This document shows positions 33,178 through 44,391 of a DNA stretch of 64,000 bases, piece by piece. Source of the stretch: Cunninghamia lanceolata (taxonomy: Eukaryota > Streptophyta > Pinopsida > Cupressales > Cupressaceae); assembly GCA_027924645.1 (NCBI GenBank), contig BSBN01000888.1:16561001-16625000 (forward strand), in the 5' to 3' direction. The notes under the pieces are model-generated. The model saw nothing but the letters and a program-made list of their open reading frames with translations. It was not told where the DNA came from and ran no database searches. Position numbers and translations under genes: made by a program. Within the stretch, counting starts at the first letter, position 1, and every line of letters starts with the position of its first letter.

Positions 33178-34062
33178 ATGGCCTCAGCAGGTTTAAGAGA
33201 TTAGGACAGATTGGATGGAGCCTCAAATTTTGGTGTCTGGAAAGCCATAATTTCTTTATTGCTGGAAGAGAATGGTATCAAGGATTATGTGACCACTGTT
33301 GTACCTGTACCTACAGATGCAACACAGCTCTTAGCATATAAGAAGGAAGATGCCAAGGCAAGGAGGCTGATTCTTGACGGTGTTAAGGATCATATTGTTC
33401 CACATATTGCAGAGTTAGATACAGCAAAGACGATGTGGGACGCCATTATGAATCTGTACCAGAATGCTACTCTTAACCAGAAGCTAATTCTCAGAGAAAA
33501 ATTAAGGAATACCTGGATGAATAAGGGAGAAGACGTCACAAGTTACCTCACCAGACTTAGACTTGTCAAGGATGAATTGGTAGCTGTTGGAGACAAACCA
33601 AAGGATGATGAGCTAGTACGGATAGCCCTGAATGGGTTTACTAAGCAGTGGGATGTCTTTATTCAAGTTATTAATGGACGAGACACTTTATTGAGTTGGG
33701 ATCGACTATGGAGTGACTTCACTCAAGAGGAGCTTAGACTAAGTCTTATCAGTGGAACCAGCAGTAATAGTCAGAAAAGTGAGGTGGAACAAGAAAACGT
33801 TGCCCTAGCAGGAAAAGGGAAAGCGAAGAAGGGGTCTGGCAAAGGATCAAATCTAAAAAGTGAGAAGAAGAAGGACTTGTCTAAGGTCAAATGCTATGGC
33901 TGTCACGAGTTCGGCCACTATGTCAGCGATTGCCCACAAAGGAAGAAAAATGAAAAGAAAGGCAAGAAGCAGACGGCAGCTTCAGTAAGTGTAGATGAGC
34001 TTTCTAGTAGAATGGAGGATGAGTTTGTACTCATAGCTTGCCTGACTAGATCAACCTCATAG
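33178..34062 (+). pseudogene. Element E gag with CCHC zinc knuckle
   Basis: ATG at 33178 gives 'MASAGLRD', TAG, then 'DRLDGASNFGVWKAIISLLL'; the frame is then open to a TAG at 34060. Landmarks: 'TAKTMWDAIMNLYQNA', 'KGEDVTSYLTRLRLVKDELV', 'DDELVRIALNGFTKQWDVFI', a lysine-rich stretch (about residues 200-225), and the knuckle 'CYGCHEFGHYVSDC' (33892-33933). About 290 residues, normal for Copia gag. The early stop means no intact gag unless translation starts at 33211. Confidence 0.9.
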
Positions 34063-35372
34063 GGTGTTTGGTATATAGACAGTGGGGTGTCATTTCATAT
34101 GACAGGAGTTAGGGAGTACTTCTCCAGCTACAAGGAGGAGGACATTAGATTCCAGATTCAGATGGGGAACAAGTCTAAGTGTAATCCAGTTGGGAGAGGG
34201 ACTGTTCTATTTCAGAGGGAGAATGGCAAGCCTATTTCCATTCATGATGTGTTGTATGTGCCAGGCTTGGGCATGAATTTAATTTCCGTATCTGTCCTTC
34301 AGGATAAAGGCTACAATGTACTCTTTAGAGGGGCACATGTTTTAATCAAGCATAAGGATTGGAAATCACCCATAGCTATTGGAGTTAGGAGCGGCTGACT
34401 TTATAGGTTGTAGTTTGATACTCCTAAGGCACTAGTGAGCAGCAGTAATCCTAGAGATCAAGGAGAGCTATGGCATAAGAGGATGGGCCATATACATCAT
34501 GGAGCACTTAAATTGCTTCGTGAGACAATGACAGGTGTTCCAGAGGTGAGCACAGAGCATGATGATGTATGTAAGGGATGTGTATTGGGAAAGTTTGTGA
34601 AAGCAACTTTTCCAAGGAGTGACACCAGATCCAAGGGGGTTCTTGATCTAGTACATTCAGATATATGTGGACCAATGTCAACGAAGTCTCTTAGAAGATA
34701 TGAGTACTTTGTTACTTTTATTGATGATTTCTCCAGGAAGACCTGAAATACTTCTTGAAGACCAAGGATGAGGTCTTTAGTCACTTCCAGGAGTTCAAAG
34801 CTCTTGTGGAGAATTCGACAGGCAGGAAGGTAAAGGTTCTTCGGTCAGACAATGGAGGCGAGTACAAAGGGAAAGAGTTCCAGGAGTTCTATACCAGGGA
34901 AGGAATCAAGAGAGAGTGGACCGTTCCTTACAACCCGCAGCAGAATGGGGTTGCTGAGAGGAAGAATCGTTCTATATCGGAGGCAGCAAGGGCTATGTTG
35001 TATGACAAAGATATGCCATGTTACTTATGAGTAGAGGCATGCAGTACAGCGGTATACATACAGAACAGGGTTCCACATAAGGTATTGGGCAAGATGACAC
35101 CAGAAGAGGCATTCTCAGGGAAGAAGCCAGATGTCAGTCACTTCAGGATATTTGGGAGTTTGGCATTTTGTCACATTCCAGGGGCTACACGTTCCAAGTT
35201 AGATCAAACTGCAGAGAGAGGGTACTTTGTGGGGTACAGCGAGACCTCAAAGGCATATCGGATATTTATTCCAGGGACCAGGAGGATTATTGTCAGGTGT
35301 GATGTCAAATTCATGGAGGACAAGGCATATAGGAGGTCCAGAGATTTGCCAGCAGATGATCAGAATGAGTAG
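34063..35372 (+). pseudogene. Element E protease and integrase
   Basis: The protease starts after the gag stop: 'WYIDSGVSFHMTG' (DSG active site) and 'LYVPGLGMNLISVSVLQ'. Two stops at 34396-34412 sit inside a 'GLYRLQFDTP'-type block. GAG-pre-integrase: 'LWHKRMGHIHHGALKLL' and 'CKGCVLGKF' (HHCC). Integrase core: 'LVHSDICGPM' (D), a frameshift at about 34743, 'LRSDNGGEYKGKEF' (D), 'NGVAERKNRS' (E), a TGA at 35029 where Trp is expected, then 'HFRIFGSLAFCHIP' and 'KLDQTAERGYFVGYSETSKA'. The catalytic triad is complete, but the frame is broken at least four times. Confidence 0.9.
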
Positions 35373-36392
35373 CCAACAGAAGCTCCAAGGATTATTCAAC
35401 CAGAACAGGGGCAACGAAGCACGAGTACAGTTACTAGTACAAGCACAGGCTCAAGTGCTGAGAGTTCGCAGAGTATGGAACAATAGATACAGCAAATCCA
35501 AGAGATGCATCAAGAAGATATGGAGTTTGATATTTCATCCTTTATAGTTGACAGGAGGAACCGTGAGGTTCAATAGACACATAAGGATACTCAGGAGTTT
35601 GTGGGAGCTCCTAGGACGAGTAGTAGACAACGGAAACAACCAGCCAGGTATAAAGACTATGTGGCATTGGTTAGTCAATTGGTAGATAGTGAACCTTCCA
35701 GCTATTAGGAGGCTGCACGGCAACAGGTGTGGCAAGATGCGATGGTTGAGGAATATACCTCAATAATGCAGAATGATGTGTGGGAGGTTGTGCCTAGACT
35801 GACAGATAGGGCAGTGGTTGGATCACGCTGGATCTATAAGATTAAGCATGGTGCAGATGGTAGCATCGAGAAATACAAGGCAAGGTTCATGGCCAAGGGT
35901 TTCTCTCAAAAGGAGGGAATAGACTATGAGGAGACATTCGCTCCAGTGGCTAGGTATACTTCTATACGAGCCGTAATCTCACTTGCAGCGCATATGGGAT
36001 GGCAGATCTATCAAATGGATGTCAAGACAGTATTTCTTAATGGTGAATTGTTAGAGGAGGTATACATAGAACAACCAGAGGGCTTTGTAGCACACAGCAG
36101 CAAAACCCACATGTGCAGATTGAAGAAAGCTTTGTATGGACTCAAGCAGGCTCCCAGGGCGTGGTATGAGCGTATTGATAGATACTTGCAGGGAATAGGC
36201 TTTGTGAAGAGTGAGGTAGATGCTAACCTCTACTACTTGGTGGTTGGGGGTGAAATTCTCATTCTTGTTCTATATGTGGACGACTTGTTTTTAACAGGTT
36301 CATTGGGGCTTATAGAGGAGTGCAAGAGGGACCTTGCAGTAGAGTTTGAGATGAAGGATTTGGGGCTTATGCACTACTTTCTAGGCAGATAG
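35373..36392 (+). pseudogene. Element E linker and reverse transcriptase
   Basis: The linker (35373-35710) has four stops, three of them CAG-to-TAG type. The frame 35727-36392 is the RT: '[20 protein letters not shown]', '[20 protein letters not shown]', '[20 protein letters not shown]', '[17 protein letters not shown]', catalytic '[12 protein letters not shown]', '[15 protein letters not shown]'. At 36390 about 13 bases appear to be lost, which shifts the frame into 'DGEIFLGQGKYCIEIL'. Confidence 0.92.
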
Positions 36393-37225
36393 ATGGAGAG
36401 ATTTTCCTTGGTCAAGGGAAATACTGCATTGAAATCTTGAAGAGGTTTGAGATGCAAGATTGCAGAGCCATGTCTACACCTATGATCATGAATTGGAAGA
36501 AGGTAGATGCATCCAAGGAAAAGGATGTAGACCCCACCATATATAGGATGTTGATTGGATCTCTCATGTATTTGGTCAACACTAGGCCAGATATATCCTT
36601 TGCAGTAAACTCTCTTAGCCAGTTCATGGTTGAGCCGAAGAGAGTGCATTGGATAGCAGCAAAGCATGTGTTGCGGTATTTGTGTGGTACAATCGAGTAT
36701 GGGATCAGATATGCTCAAGGTGATGGTATCAAGTTGATAGGCTATACTAATGCAGATTGGGCAGGTAGTGCGGTGGACAGGAAAAGCACTTCAGGGTGGT
36801 GCTTTAGTTTGGGATCAGGAGTTGTCTCTTGGTATAGCAGGAAGCAAAAGTCTGTTGCTCTGAGTTCTGTAGAAGCAGAATACATAGCAGCTAGCATGGC
36901 AACGTGTGAGGCTATATGGCTTCGAAAGTTGCTGGTAGCCTTGTTTGGTCAGAGGGTTGAGACTACCGTGATATACTGTGATAATCAGAGTTGCATCAGA
37001 TTATCAGAGAATCCAGTGTTTCATGATAGGTCCAAGCATATAGACATCAGATATCATTTCATCAGGGATTGTGTACAGCGGAGGATTGTTCAACTACAGT
37101 ATATACCTATAGATCAGCAAGTAGCAGACATTTTAACAAAGGCATTGGGGAAGGCGAAATTCAGCTTCTTCAGAGAGCAGTTGGGTGTTATGCAGAACAC
37201 CTTCCTCGCTAAGAGGGAGTGTTAA
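36393..37225 (+). pseudogene. Element E RNase H and pol C-terminus
   Basis: The open frame 36437-37225 (262 codons) reads 'RFEMQDCRAMSTPM', 'IYRMLIGSLMYLVNTRPDIS', 'LIGYTNADWAGSAVDRKSTS', 'SVEAEYIAASMATCEAIWL', 'IYCDNQSCIRLSENP', 'HIDIRYHFIRDCV', 'ADILTKALGKAKFSFFREQL', ending 'AKREC'. In GYTNADWAG the first catalytic Asp (normally GY.DADW) is Asn, a G-to-A type change. The stop overlaps the start of the 3' LTR. Confidence 0.92.
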
Positions 37226-37914
37226 TTTTTATGTAGCTTGGACAGGTGTTCTAGTCTCGGGTGGTGATTACGAGGCTGGAAACATAGCTGGAATAATTAT
37301 CTCCATACCTAGATAATTGATTTCTTAAGAGACTTCTAGATATTAGGGTTTAGAGTCTAATTAATCCTAGCCGTTGATTAAGATTAAATCATGGCCATTG
37401 CTTTTCAATGAGGGGATTACAAAAGAGGATCAATAGGCATTTGGAGAACATAGATCTGAGAAATATTTGCAGCGATAGCAAATAAATAAATTTGCGGCAA
37501 TAGCAAATTGATTTGCAGTGAGAGCAAAGGCCGCAGTGATAGCGTTGGAGAGCAGTGGAATTACCGGAGAAGGAAAATATTGCCGGAGCAATTTCAGCAG
37601 GAACAATTGAGGGAAGGGAACTTACAGGAAAGAAATTTCCAGAGCTCTGCCAGTAAGAGGCAAGCAATTTTGTATCTCTTGATTTTCTGCAGTTGAATAG
37701 AATTCTTATCTGCTGACTGGTTTTCCCTTCGGGGTTTTTCCAGGGACAATTTGTCCAAAATATTGTGTTGATTTTATTTTTCTGTCTCTGTGATTTTTCC
37801 GTGAAATTGCAGCTGTGTTATTAATTAATATTTGCTGTAAGTTATTTTTCGGCAGCCAAATAATCTACTTAAGATAGGTAATTAATAATCAGTAGCTGCA
37901 ATAGATTTTTCACA
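37211..37914 (+). repeat. Element E PPT and 3' LTR (LTR 37220-37914, 695 bp)
   Basis: PPT AAGAGGGAG (37211-37219), then TGTTAATTTTTATG ... TTTTTCACA and TSD AAGTG. This is the undamaged LTR and keeps the 83-bp segment missing from the 5' copy. Confidence 0.93.
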
Positions 37915-38198
37915 AAGTGCAACCTCAAGAAACTTGTGAGTATAGGCGAAAAGCTGTTGGACAAGCTTGTTAGCAACGTTGATTTAGAGATTGGGCGTAC
38001 TGAGATAGTGAAGAAAGAGTACACAAACCAGAAGGCATTGGCTAAGTATCTACTTCTCATCTTTTCCTTATATTTGTCGCATTTATTCTGACCATAAGTC
38101 CTCTTACTGTACTATTTCCGCTTGGCAGTTTGGCTGAACAACTCTCAAAAGAGAAGAAGTCGAGGGTTAAGGGCACTGCATCTTTCTTCACTTTCTAA
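37915..38198 (+). pseudogene. Patatin exon 7 remainder and last exon
   Basis: After the TSD (37915-37919), exon 7 continues 'NLKKLVSIGEKLLDKLVSNV', 'DLEIGRTEIVKKEYTNQKAL' to the donor AA|GTATCT at 38045. After CTTGGCAG, exon 8 (38129-38198) gives 'LAEQLSKEKKSRVKGTASFF' and a TAA. This is the usual C-terminus of plant patatins (...EALARFAK.LSEER..R). No stop occurs in this part. Confidence 0.85.
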
Positions 38199-41100
38199 GC
38201 ATGGCTACTAAATGAAATCTAAATAATTGCCCAAGTGCTGGAATGAAGATCTGGACTTTTGTCCTCCTTATTCCAATTACACCTTATGCTAGTATTCCAT
38301 GTGGGGTTTTAATAAGAAGTAGCTCAAGGCGTTTGTGAGCTAGACAACTGACTTTAAGATTGCGCTGCATCCTATCAGTCCTCTGAATATATATTTCTAT
38401 AAGATTGTTTTCAATGTTTCTTTAGTACAAGACGGCTGTCCATGTTTTTAATTTAATCAATTATAGCAAACTTTCGCCAATTAATTTGCTTAGCGCGCAT
38501 TTATTTTCTGTCACTTTTCCATTCGATCCGGCTACGCTTATATACCAAACCGATACTGAGTCTTCTGGTTTTGTACTATTTCTACACCAAACCAATACTG
38601 ATATATTGGCATGGATGTCATATCATTTTGTATTTCGGTTTTTTGCTAAATGCTAGCTTTTTCTTGTGTATATATTAATAAGATTGGATTGGTGGATATC
38701 CAGGCACTCAAATGTATAGATTCACTCCAAAGTTCTTGAAATGCATGCATACCGTCCCCTATGACAGTCATTTGAGACTCATTAGGGAATTATGTTGTTA
38801 TTCTTATTAAGTATTATTTAGTGACGACATTGGACATGGAGTGGTTTTTGTTATTGTAGTGAATAATTGTTGTGTGTATGTCTTATGTGTAAAGATCAAT
38901 AATTTTTCTTTATGTTTAGATTATAGTTTAAAGATTACCAAATCAGAATTGGAAACATTGAACTTTCATTGGTGAAAGATTGAATGATTCAGTAACAACT
39001 TCATAGAATGCAATGATTTTATTCAAAAATATTGAATATACATCTATTGAGGTGAAGGTTCATTTCTTAGAGATTGATACAGTGTTTCTGTTCCTTGAAG
39101 TAATATAAGATGCTGGATTAATAAGTTTAAAGATTTAGTAGCAAAAGTATTTAGATTAACAATTAGTGTTTAGGTTATAGAGATTAGTGTTTAGTGTATA
39201 GTGCTTTAGGGTTTAGAGTTTAGGTTTATGATGGAGGGTTCAACGTTGAAAGTTTAGGGATTAAATTTAATTTTCAAGATTTTAGTGTTAAAAATGAACT
39301 ATGTGGAAAAATTTTAATTTGTAAACCATTCAACGTTATTAACATAATTGTATAAACTAAATATGTAAACAAACCAATTTCTTAATGGTTTTCTAATTTA
39401 CTAGGACAAGGTTTAGGGTTTAAATTATTGAAAATTATTTCATTAAAAACTAATTGTTACACTGACCACAAAGAAAAATAATGGCAAGGTAAATTACCTT
39501 ATTTCAGCTTGATGAGGGCTAAGGTTAAAATTTTTCAATCTTTATAAGTCACAAAGAAAATTAATATTTAGTTTAATGACCTTTGTTTTATATTTTTAAT
39601 ATGAGAATTAATTCTATTAAGAAATTATGATTATTTTTATTATTATTATTATTTGGATTAAATTATTAACAAATATTCCATTAATTAATTATTGAGAACG
39701 ATGATAGCATTAGATCGGCACGTTGACACTAATTGTATTAATGATCATGAAATAGAACAGATAGCCACCCTCCCGATAGGAAGGATAGGAGAAAGAATAG
39801 GCCAATTGGGTCTAGCCGGCTCTAGAAGGATCTGGCCGGAACGGTGCCGAGATGGATGGCAAGTTTTTGAGACACCTTGAGCATTGGCCACTGAAATATT
39901 CCTTTTATATTATTTCATATTCTATTTCTATGACTATGTATAATCTTGTGTCTCCTATTATTTTTTAACCTTTTCGAAGCTTTGTGAAATTCCGAACTTT
40001 GGCAAACCAACCATCTCAAAACTACCCTGTTCAAATCTGCCATTAATGATGGGCCACGGGGCGTCGTATTGTAGCATCGTGAAGGGATGAGGGGCCCTCT
40101 AATGTGTGACTACGAGGGCACGATAAACAAAGGTTAGGAATATGTGGTAAACTAAGCTTCATGGGGCGATAGTCTAATGTTGAGGCCACGTCAAAATAGT
40201 GCTTGAGCGCATCGTCAACGCAGACATTGGAAAAAAGGCCTGTGCTTGTGCCCTAGACCATCCCCATTTTAGTATAAACATTAAACCCCTAATCTGAAAT
40301 GGCAGGTTGGGCTAGGATATATGGATTTCTGGTTGGACAATATTTTGGTAAAACAAGTGAATGCTGGAAAATGGCATTCTGATTACATCAATTGGGGTCA
40401 AAATTGTTGCAGACACTATGTGTGAGTGGAATTCTGAGAAAATGGGCATCTCAAGGGCAATATCAGGAATTGAGGGGATGGTGTTTTGGGGTTCCACTAG
40501 CGGTTATGAGGAACAACTTGCTTTTCCCACGAAGGCGAAGGAGCGCCGAAAACACCTAAGATTTTCCCACACAAATTAGGAAGATAGTGGTGAATATTTT
40601 AGGTCACAACTTAGCCACAGGTCATTTTACGATAAAGCCATTTCATTTTTGAAATAAAAGGAATTTTTATAGACATTAGCTTGCACGTACATATCTATGT
40701 ATAGATCTGATTAAGAAAATAAAAAAAACACAGACAAATATGCCGGAATAACTAACTTGTATCAGATAATTAGATGAGTATTTTTCAGTTGGGTACAAAA
40801 TTTAGAACTGACGAAGAAGAGAGTCTAGTTCCACAACTGGTATTGGGTTTTCCAGTACCAACTTCGTACTTGTATATGTAATAAAATGTAATAAAATTTA
40901 AATAATTATTTTTTTACATTACTGTTTACAGGTTGAGCGAAAAAAAAAAAAGATAAATGATATTTATCAAATTTTTAAATAAAAAAATTAATTGTGAACT
41001 ATAATATGTTTGTGAAATGAACTTAATACTTTACAGTGATTGGTCAATGCACTAAGTCTTCTATTTTGTGGATTCTATAACTTCTCTGGAATTCTGCAAA

Positions 41101-44016
41101 TAAGCACTCATGCACAACTAAGATCAAACGAGAATTCTACAAGGACCTATTGGAAGGATACAAAATTCCAGGTAGAGAACAGCTCTAGTACAAATAATAT
41201 ATGTCAAGTCCAAGTGTTCAGAGGAAGAAAAAATTACAGACTAACCACTAGACAAATTTATCTAATTAATTTGCAAGTTATATTGACTGTGCAATGGAGA
41301 ACAAATCCCCTGGTCAGTTACTAAAAACATGTGCTCTACCAAAACCCTAGTTTGTCTCCTTGTGCATGTAGAACTTGACAAGATAACATGCACTTCTCAG
41401 TGTTCCTCGCAAGTGTTGCAAAGTTTGCCATTTACAAAGTGGCAGTTGCCGTATATTGTGTATCTCACCAGTATTTGCTTTTCCTGATTAGCAAACCTAG
41501 GCATATACAGGCCCAGTTGGCAGGGACAGAAATAGGGGGGCCTATGCCCATAAAAAACATAGTTCAAACCCATGAGCATAGAATGACAGCAGGGGCTGGC
41601 GAGTGTTTGAACCCTAGTGGTCACCATAATAGCACCACAATTTAACCAACATACCATTCGAGAGATGGAAATCAAACCTGGGTGTAATCAGATTGAGTTT
41701 GTTTAGGGGAAACAAATTCTTGATGGAACAATCTTGGCACACGAAATGCTTCAATTTGTTAACCTCTCATAAGTATGAAGCCTTATTAGGGCCACAGTGA
41801 CCTTGAGCAGTCTGAACCAATATTTAAGATCAATAGCATCACATATAGTTGTTGTTAGTATATGGAGTATAAGAGCATATGAAGCAAGGCCAATAATGAA
41901 CATCGATTCCCAGTGGTATATCCTATATTTGTCAAATCAATAGCAGTAGGCTATTTTTATCTCCCATCCATATGTCTAATATCTGGCTTCTCTCCTCTTG
42001 GAAAACTTAAAGAAGTAGCGTATAATTTTTTTAGAATTTGGACCAGGGCGCTAAAGCACCACTAAATCAGATACTGTGATATCCCTAAGGGTTATTTGCC
42101 TATTTAACTCTCATTCATGCTTAAACAGTCACAAATTTGCATATGTTGCAATCAGGTATAATACCAATCATGAATGCCAGACAGTTCTACAAATTTGAAT
42201 GATGATAATCTTCATACAATTGCGTAGATTGCAATCAATTTTCCAGTTTTGTTGCTAGTCAATCTGAGATTAATATCAAGAATATTATTGTATATGGCCC
42301 AAATTATAAAACAAATCAGCTACATAAATATGGCCTATGGCCTATAGCAGATTGCAATGTCAATTCACAATTTCAAACAGTTTAATGGAAACAAGCGTAC
42401 AGACTCTAGAACTGATAAAACAAACTTATATGTATAGATGCAGATTGGCCAAAAAAGATGTATACAGGCACACCTGTTTGCAGATTTATGCCATAAACAT
42501 TACTTTCCGCAATAGTTATGTCACACTTAACAAGCAATACATATCTGAATATCAATGGAATTCCCCATAGTCAACAAGCAATTACAATTAGACAACTCGG
42601 TTCTGAAAGCAGGAGATACGAAAAAAACAAAAAATTGTTTTAATTCAAGTTTTCTGTCAAGGTGTGTAATATATATGGAACACAAAAAATGTTTTTCAAT
42701 TGTTCAGAGTAGGTGATGCATTGAAACATGAAACTCTAGACCTATAGACTCTGATAGATGACAAATTCATTATCAGAAGTCTTATCTAAGAAGTAAAGAT
42801 AACTTCTCATTAATTCAAATAGGCTGTTGTGTAATTTTATGCTTCACCTGGTTCCTGCAATATGGATAGAACGATAATTGTGAGTATATTATTTTTTTAG
42901 TAGAAAAGTAGGTCTAAATAGCATTAATATACAAATAATGAAGAAATAATTTCATAAAGAAATAGCACATTATTTGGCAACAAAATTTTATTTCTAACGC
43001 AACCATGATTTATTTAAATATATGCCATCCATGTAAATGGGCAATAAAACATATTGCAGTATCAAATACATCTCTCCAACTATTAGATAAACCTCTAGCT
43101 TCCTTCTGGGCAAGCATGATATTATGCAAGTTGTATCAAAGAGGTGCAGCAAAATAAGATAGGACATAGCCATTGTCAACCATGTTTTAATCTATATCCT
43201 AGCGCAACACCCTCACACTGCAAGGGTTGGTGAAGTCAATGATCAGACATTGTGCAGGTTATGTCTATTGCCCGAGCAACGTAAACTATTGTGCAACCAT
43301 TCAAACATATGGCGCAGCTATTTGAATACTGTATTAGCAAAAAAGACTCAGCACAATTGATTTAAAAGGATCAGTGATGGAATATCCATTGGTTCACAAC
43401 AGTGTCCAAAGTGTTTATCTCAGATTTCAATCTAATAGCCTGAACATCTAAGGTGCACCATTGGTGCAACAGAATCTGCTGTGGAGGGTAGGACCCGCCA
43501 CTTTCCAAGCACCATTCGAACTGTCTAATGTTTTTTATATAACAGTGCACAATCCGATGGAAACGAGCAATATAGCATTGTGGACCCCAAGCAATATCAA
43601 AATGATTTTACCTGGGTCATAAAGGCAATTCCGTTGGCACTAGTGAAGGAGGTGGTATCGGTGATGAATTTAATGGTTTTTAAAATCATTAACTACCTCG
43701 AATACCGGAAGTAAAATCAAACGATTTAATTAAAATCATTAGATTTCATTGCAATGAATTTTATAGTCTCAATTGTTGTGCATTTCAAAAATGTTTAATT
43801 ATTATTTAATTTATTTTCCCCTTTAAATGGTTATAATCAATTTTTTTATTGGCCCATCACTATTTTCAGTGGTTAACTTTCTATTTTTGAATTTGTAAGA
43901 ATCAATAAAAAATCCTCCAATGAACAATAGGTGGCATAAAAACTAAACTGGTTTCTAATGTTTTATTAATATCAATTGTAAAGCGGGCACATAGTCCTAC
44001 ATGTGGTGACACATGA
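38199..44016. other. 5.8-kb stretch downstream of patatin without recognisable gene
   Basis: AT-rich with short frames only. Notable spots: degenerate TTTAGGG-like words at 39170-39425; a GC-richer patch at 39750-39860 and 40040-40260; an 86-codon plus frame at 40299-40559 (starts 'MAGWARIYGFLVGQYFGK', one internal TGA) that I do not recognise; and short palindromes near 43670-43700. No LTR pair, tRNA or exon series could be supported. Confidence 0.45.
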
Positions 44017-44110
44017 ATGTGGCATTCTATCAAACAGTTCACGTGCCTTGTCTTATGCCTCAACATTTTGCATACATGCATAGCAAGGCAGTTGAATTTG
44101 TCCGCATGCT
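44017..44110 (-). pseudogene. PPR-protein scrap
   Basis: The minus strand reads 'CMYAKC' followed, after a one-base frame change, by 'DKARELFDRMP'. This is the junction of two PPR repeats (MYAKCG.IDKARELFDRMP). Only about 30 residues are recognisable. No LTR or TSD was found around it, so how it arrived is unknown. Confidence 0.55.
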
Positions 44111-44391
44111 ATGGTAGAACAGGGAATGTTTATTCTATGCAGCCACACTCTGCAGATTTTGTAATCATGGGGGTTGTACTAAATCGGATCCCGTATTGTT
44201 ACAAGCCCTTAGCCACAAAAACAAAAAATTCTTATATCAAAGGCTTTCGTTCTTACAGTGAATAGTCTCTATTTCTGTGTTTTCTTCCTTTACATCTTCT
44301 ACAAAACCAAGGCCAGAAGATTTGGAGTCATCACTTGCATTTGTAACAGATACATTTCTTCTTTACTTTTCCCAGTTTCAAACTAAAAATC

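Larger units (their letters stand above)
32447..37914 (+). mobile_element. Element E: nearly complete Copia retrotransposon inserted in patatin exon 7
   Basis: Both LTRs (32447-33058 and 37220-37914), PBS, gag, protease, integrase, RT, RNase H and PPT are present in Copia order, flanked by TSD AAGTG. The LTRs differ at about 12 of 612 aligned positions (2 percent), plus an 83-bp deletion in the 5' LTR. It is therefore the youngest insertion I can date here. Around ten in-frame stops and two or three frameshifts make it non-functional. Most stops are TAG or TGA at places where Gln, Arg or Trp is expected, as from deamination of methylated C. Confidence 0.93.
26197..38198 (+). pseudogene. Patatin-like phospholipase (acyl hydrolase) pseudogene, about 8 exons, split by elements F and E
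   Basis: Exons (approximate): 26197-26325; 26417-26603 continued at 30576-30583; 30689-30857; 30946-31107; 31191-31256; 32083-32303; 32376-32446 continued at 37920-38045; 38129-38198. Landmarks in order: oxyanion-hole 'SIDGGGVHGLIPL', nucleophile box 'IVAGTSTGDLIA' (GXSXG), 'FCGPKYNGKHL', 'IPTFDIKTQFPTIFSS', catalytic-Asp box 'LTDGGIAANNP', 'LSLGTGLEEG', 'AAKWGVLTWFT', 'DKLVSNVDLEIGR'. This is the full plant patatin order, and most introns have GT-AG borders. Patatins are vacuolar or cytosolic lipid acyl hydrolases acting on galactolipids and phospholipids, often stress-induced. Stops lie in exon 1 (TGA before ILSIDGGG), exon 4 (TAG), exon 5 (TGA), exon 6 (TGA, and TAG at its end) and exon 7 (TAG). 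The exon 2-3 phase also does not match. Gly-to-Asp (GTSTGD) and Arg-to-His (GGGVHG) changes affect active-site neighbours. Confidence 0.9.

Noticed and set aside
39170..39425. Interstitial telomere repeat (TTTAGGG-like words)
   Set aside because: Only scattered, degenerate words such as GGTTTAGGGTTT; no run of perfect TTTAGGG units, so chance in AT-rich sequence is enough.
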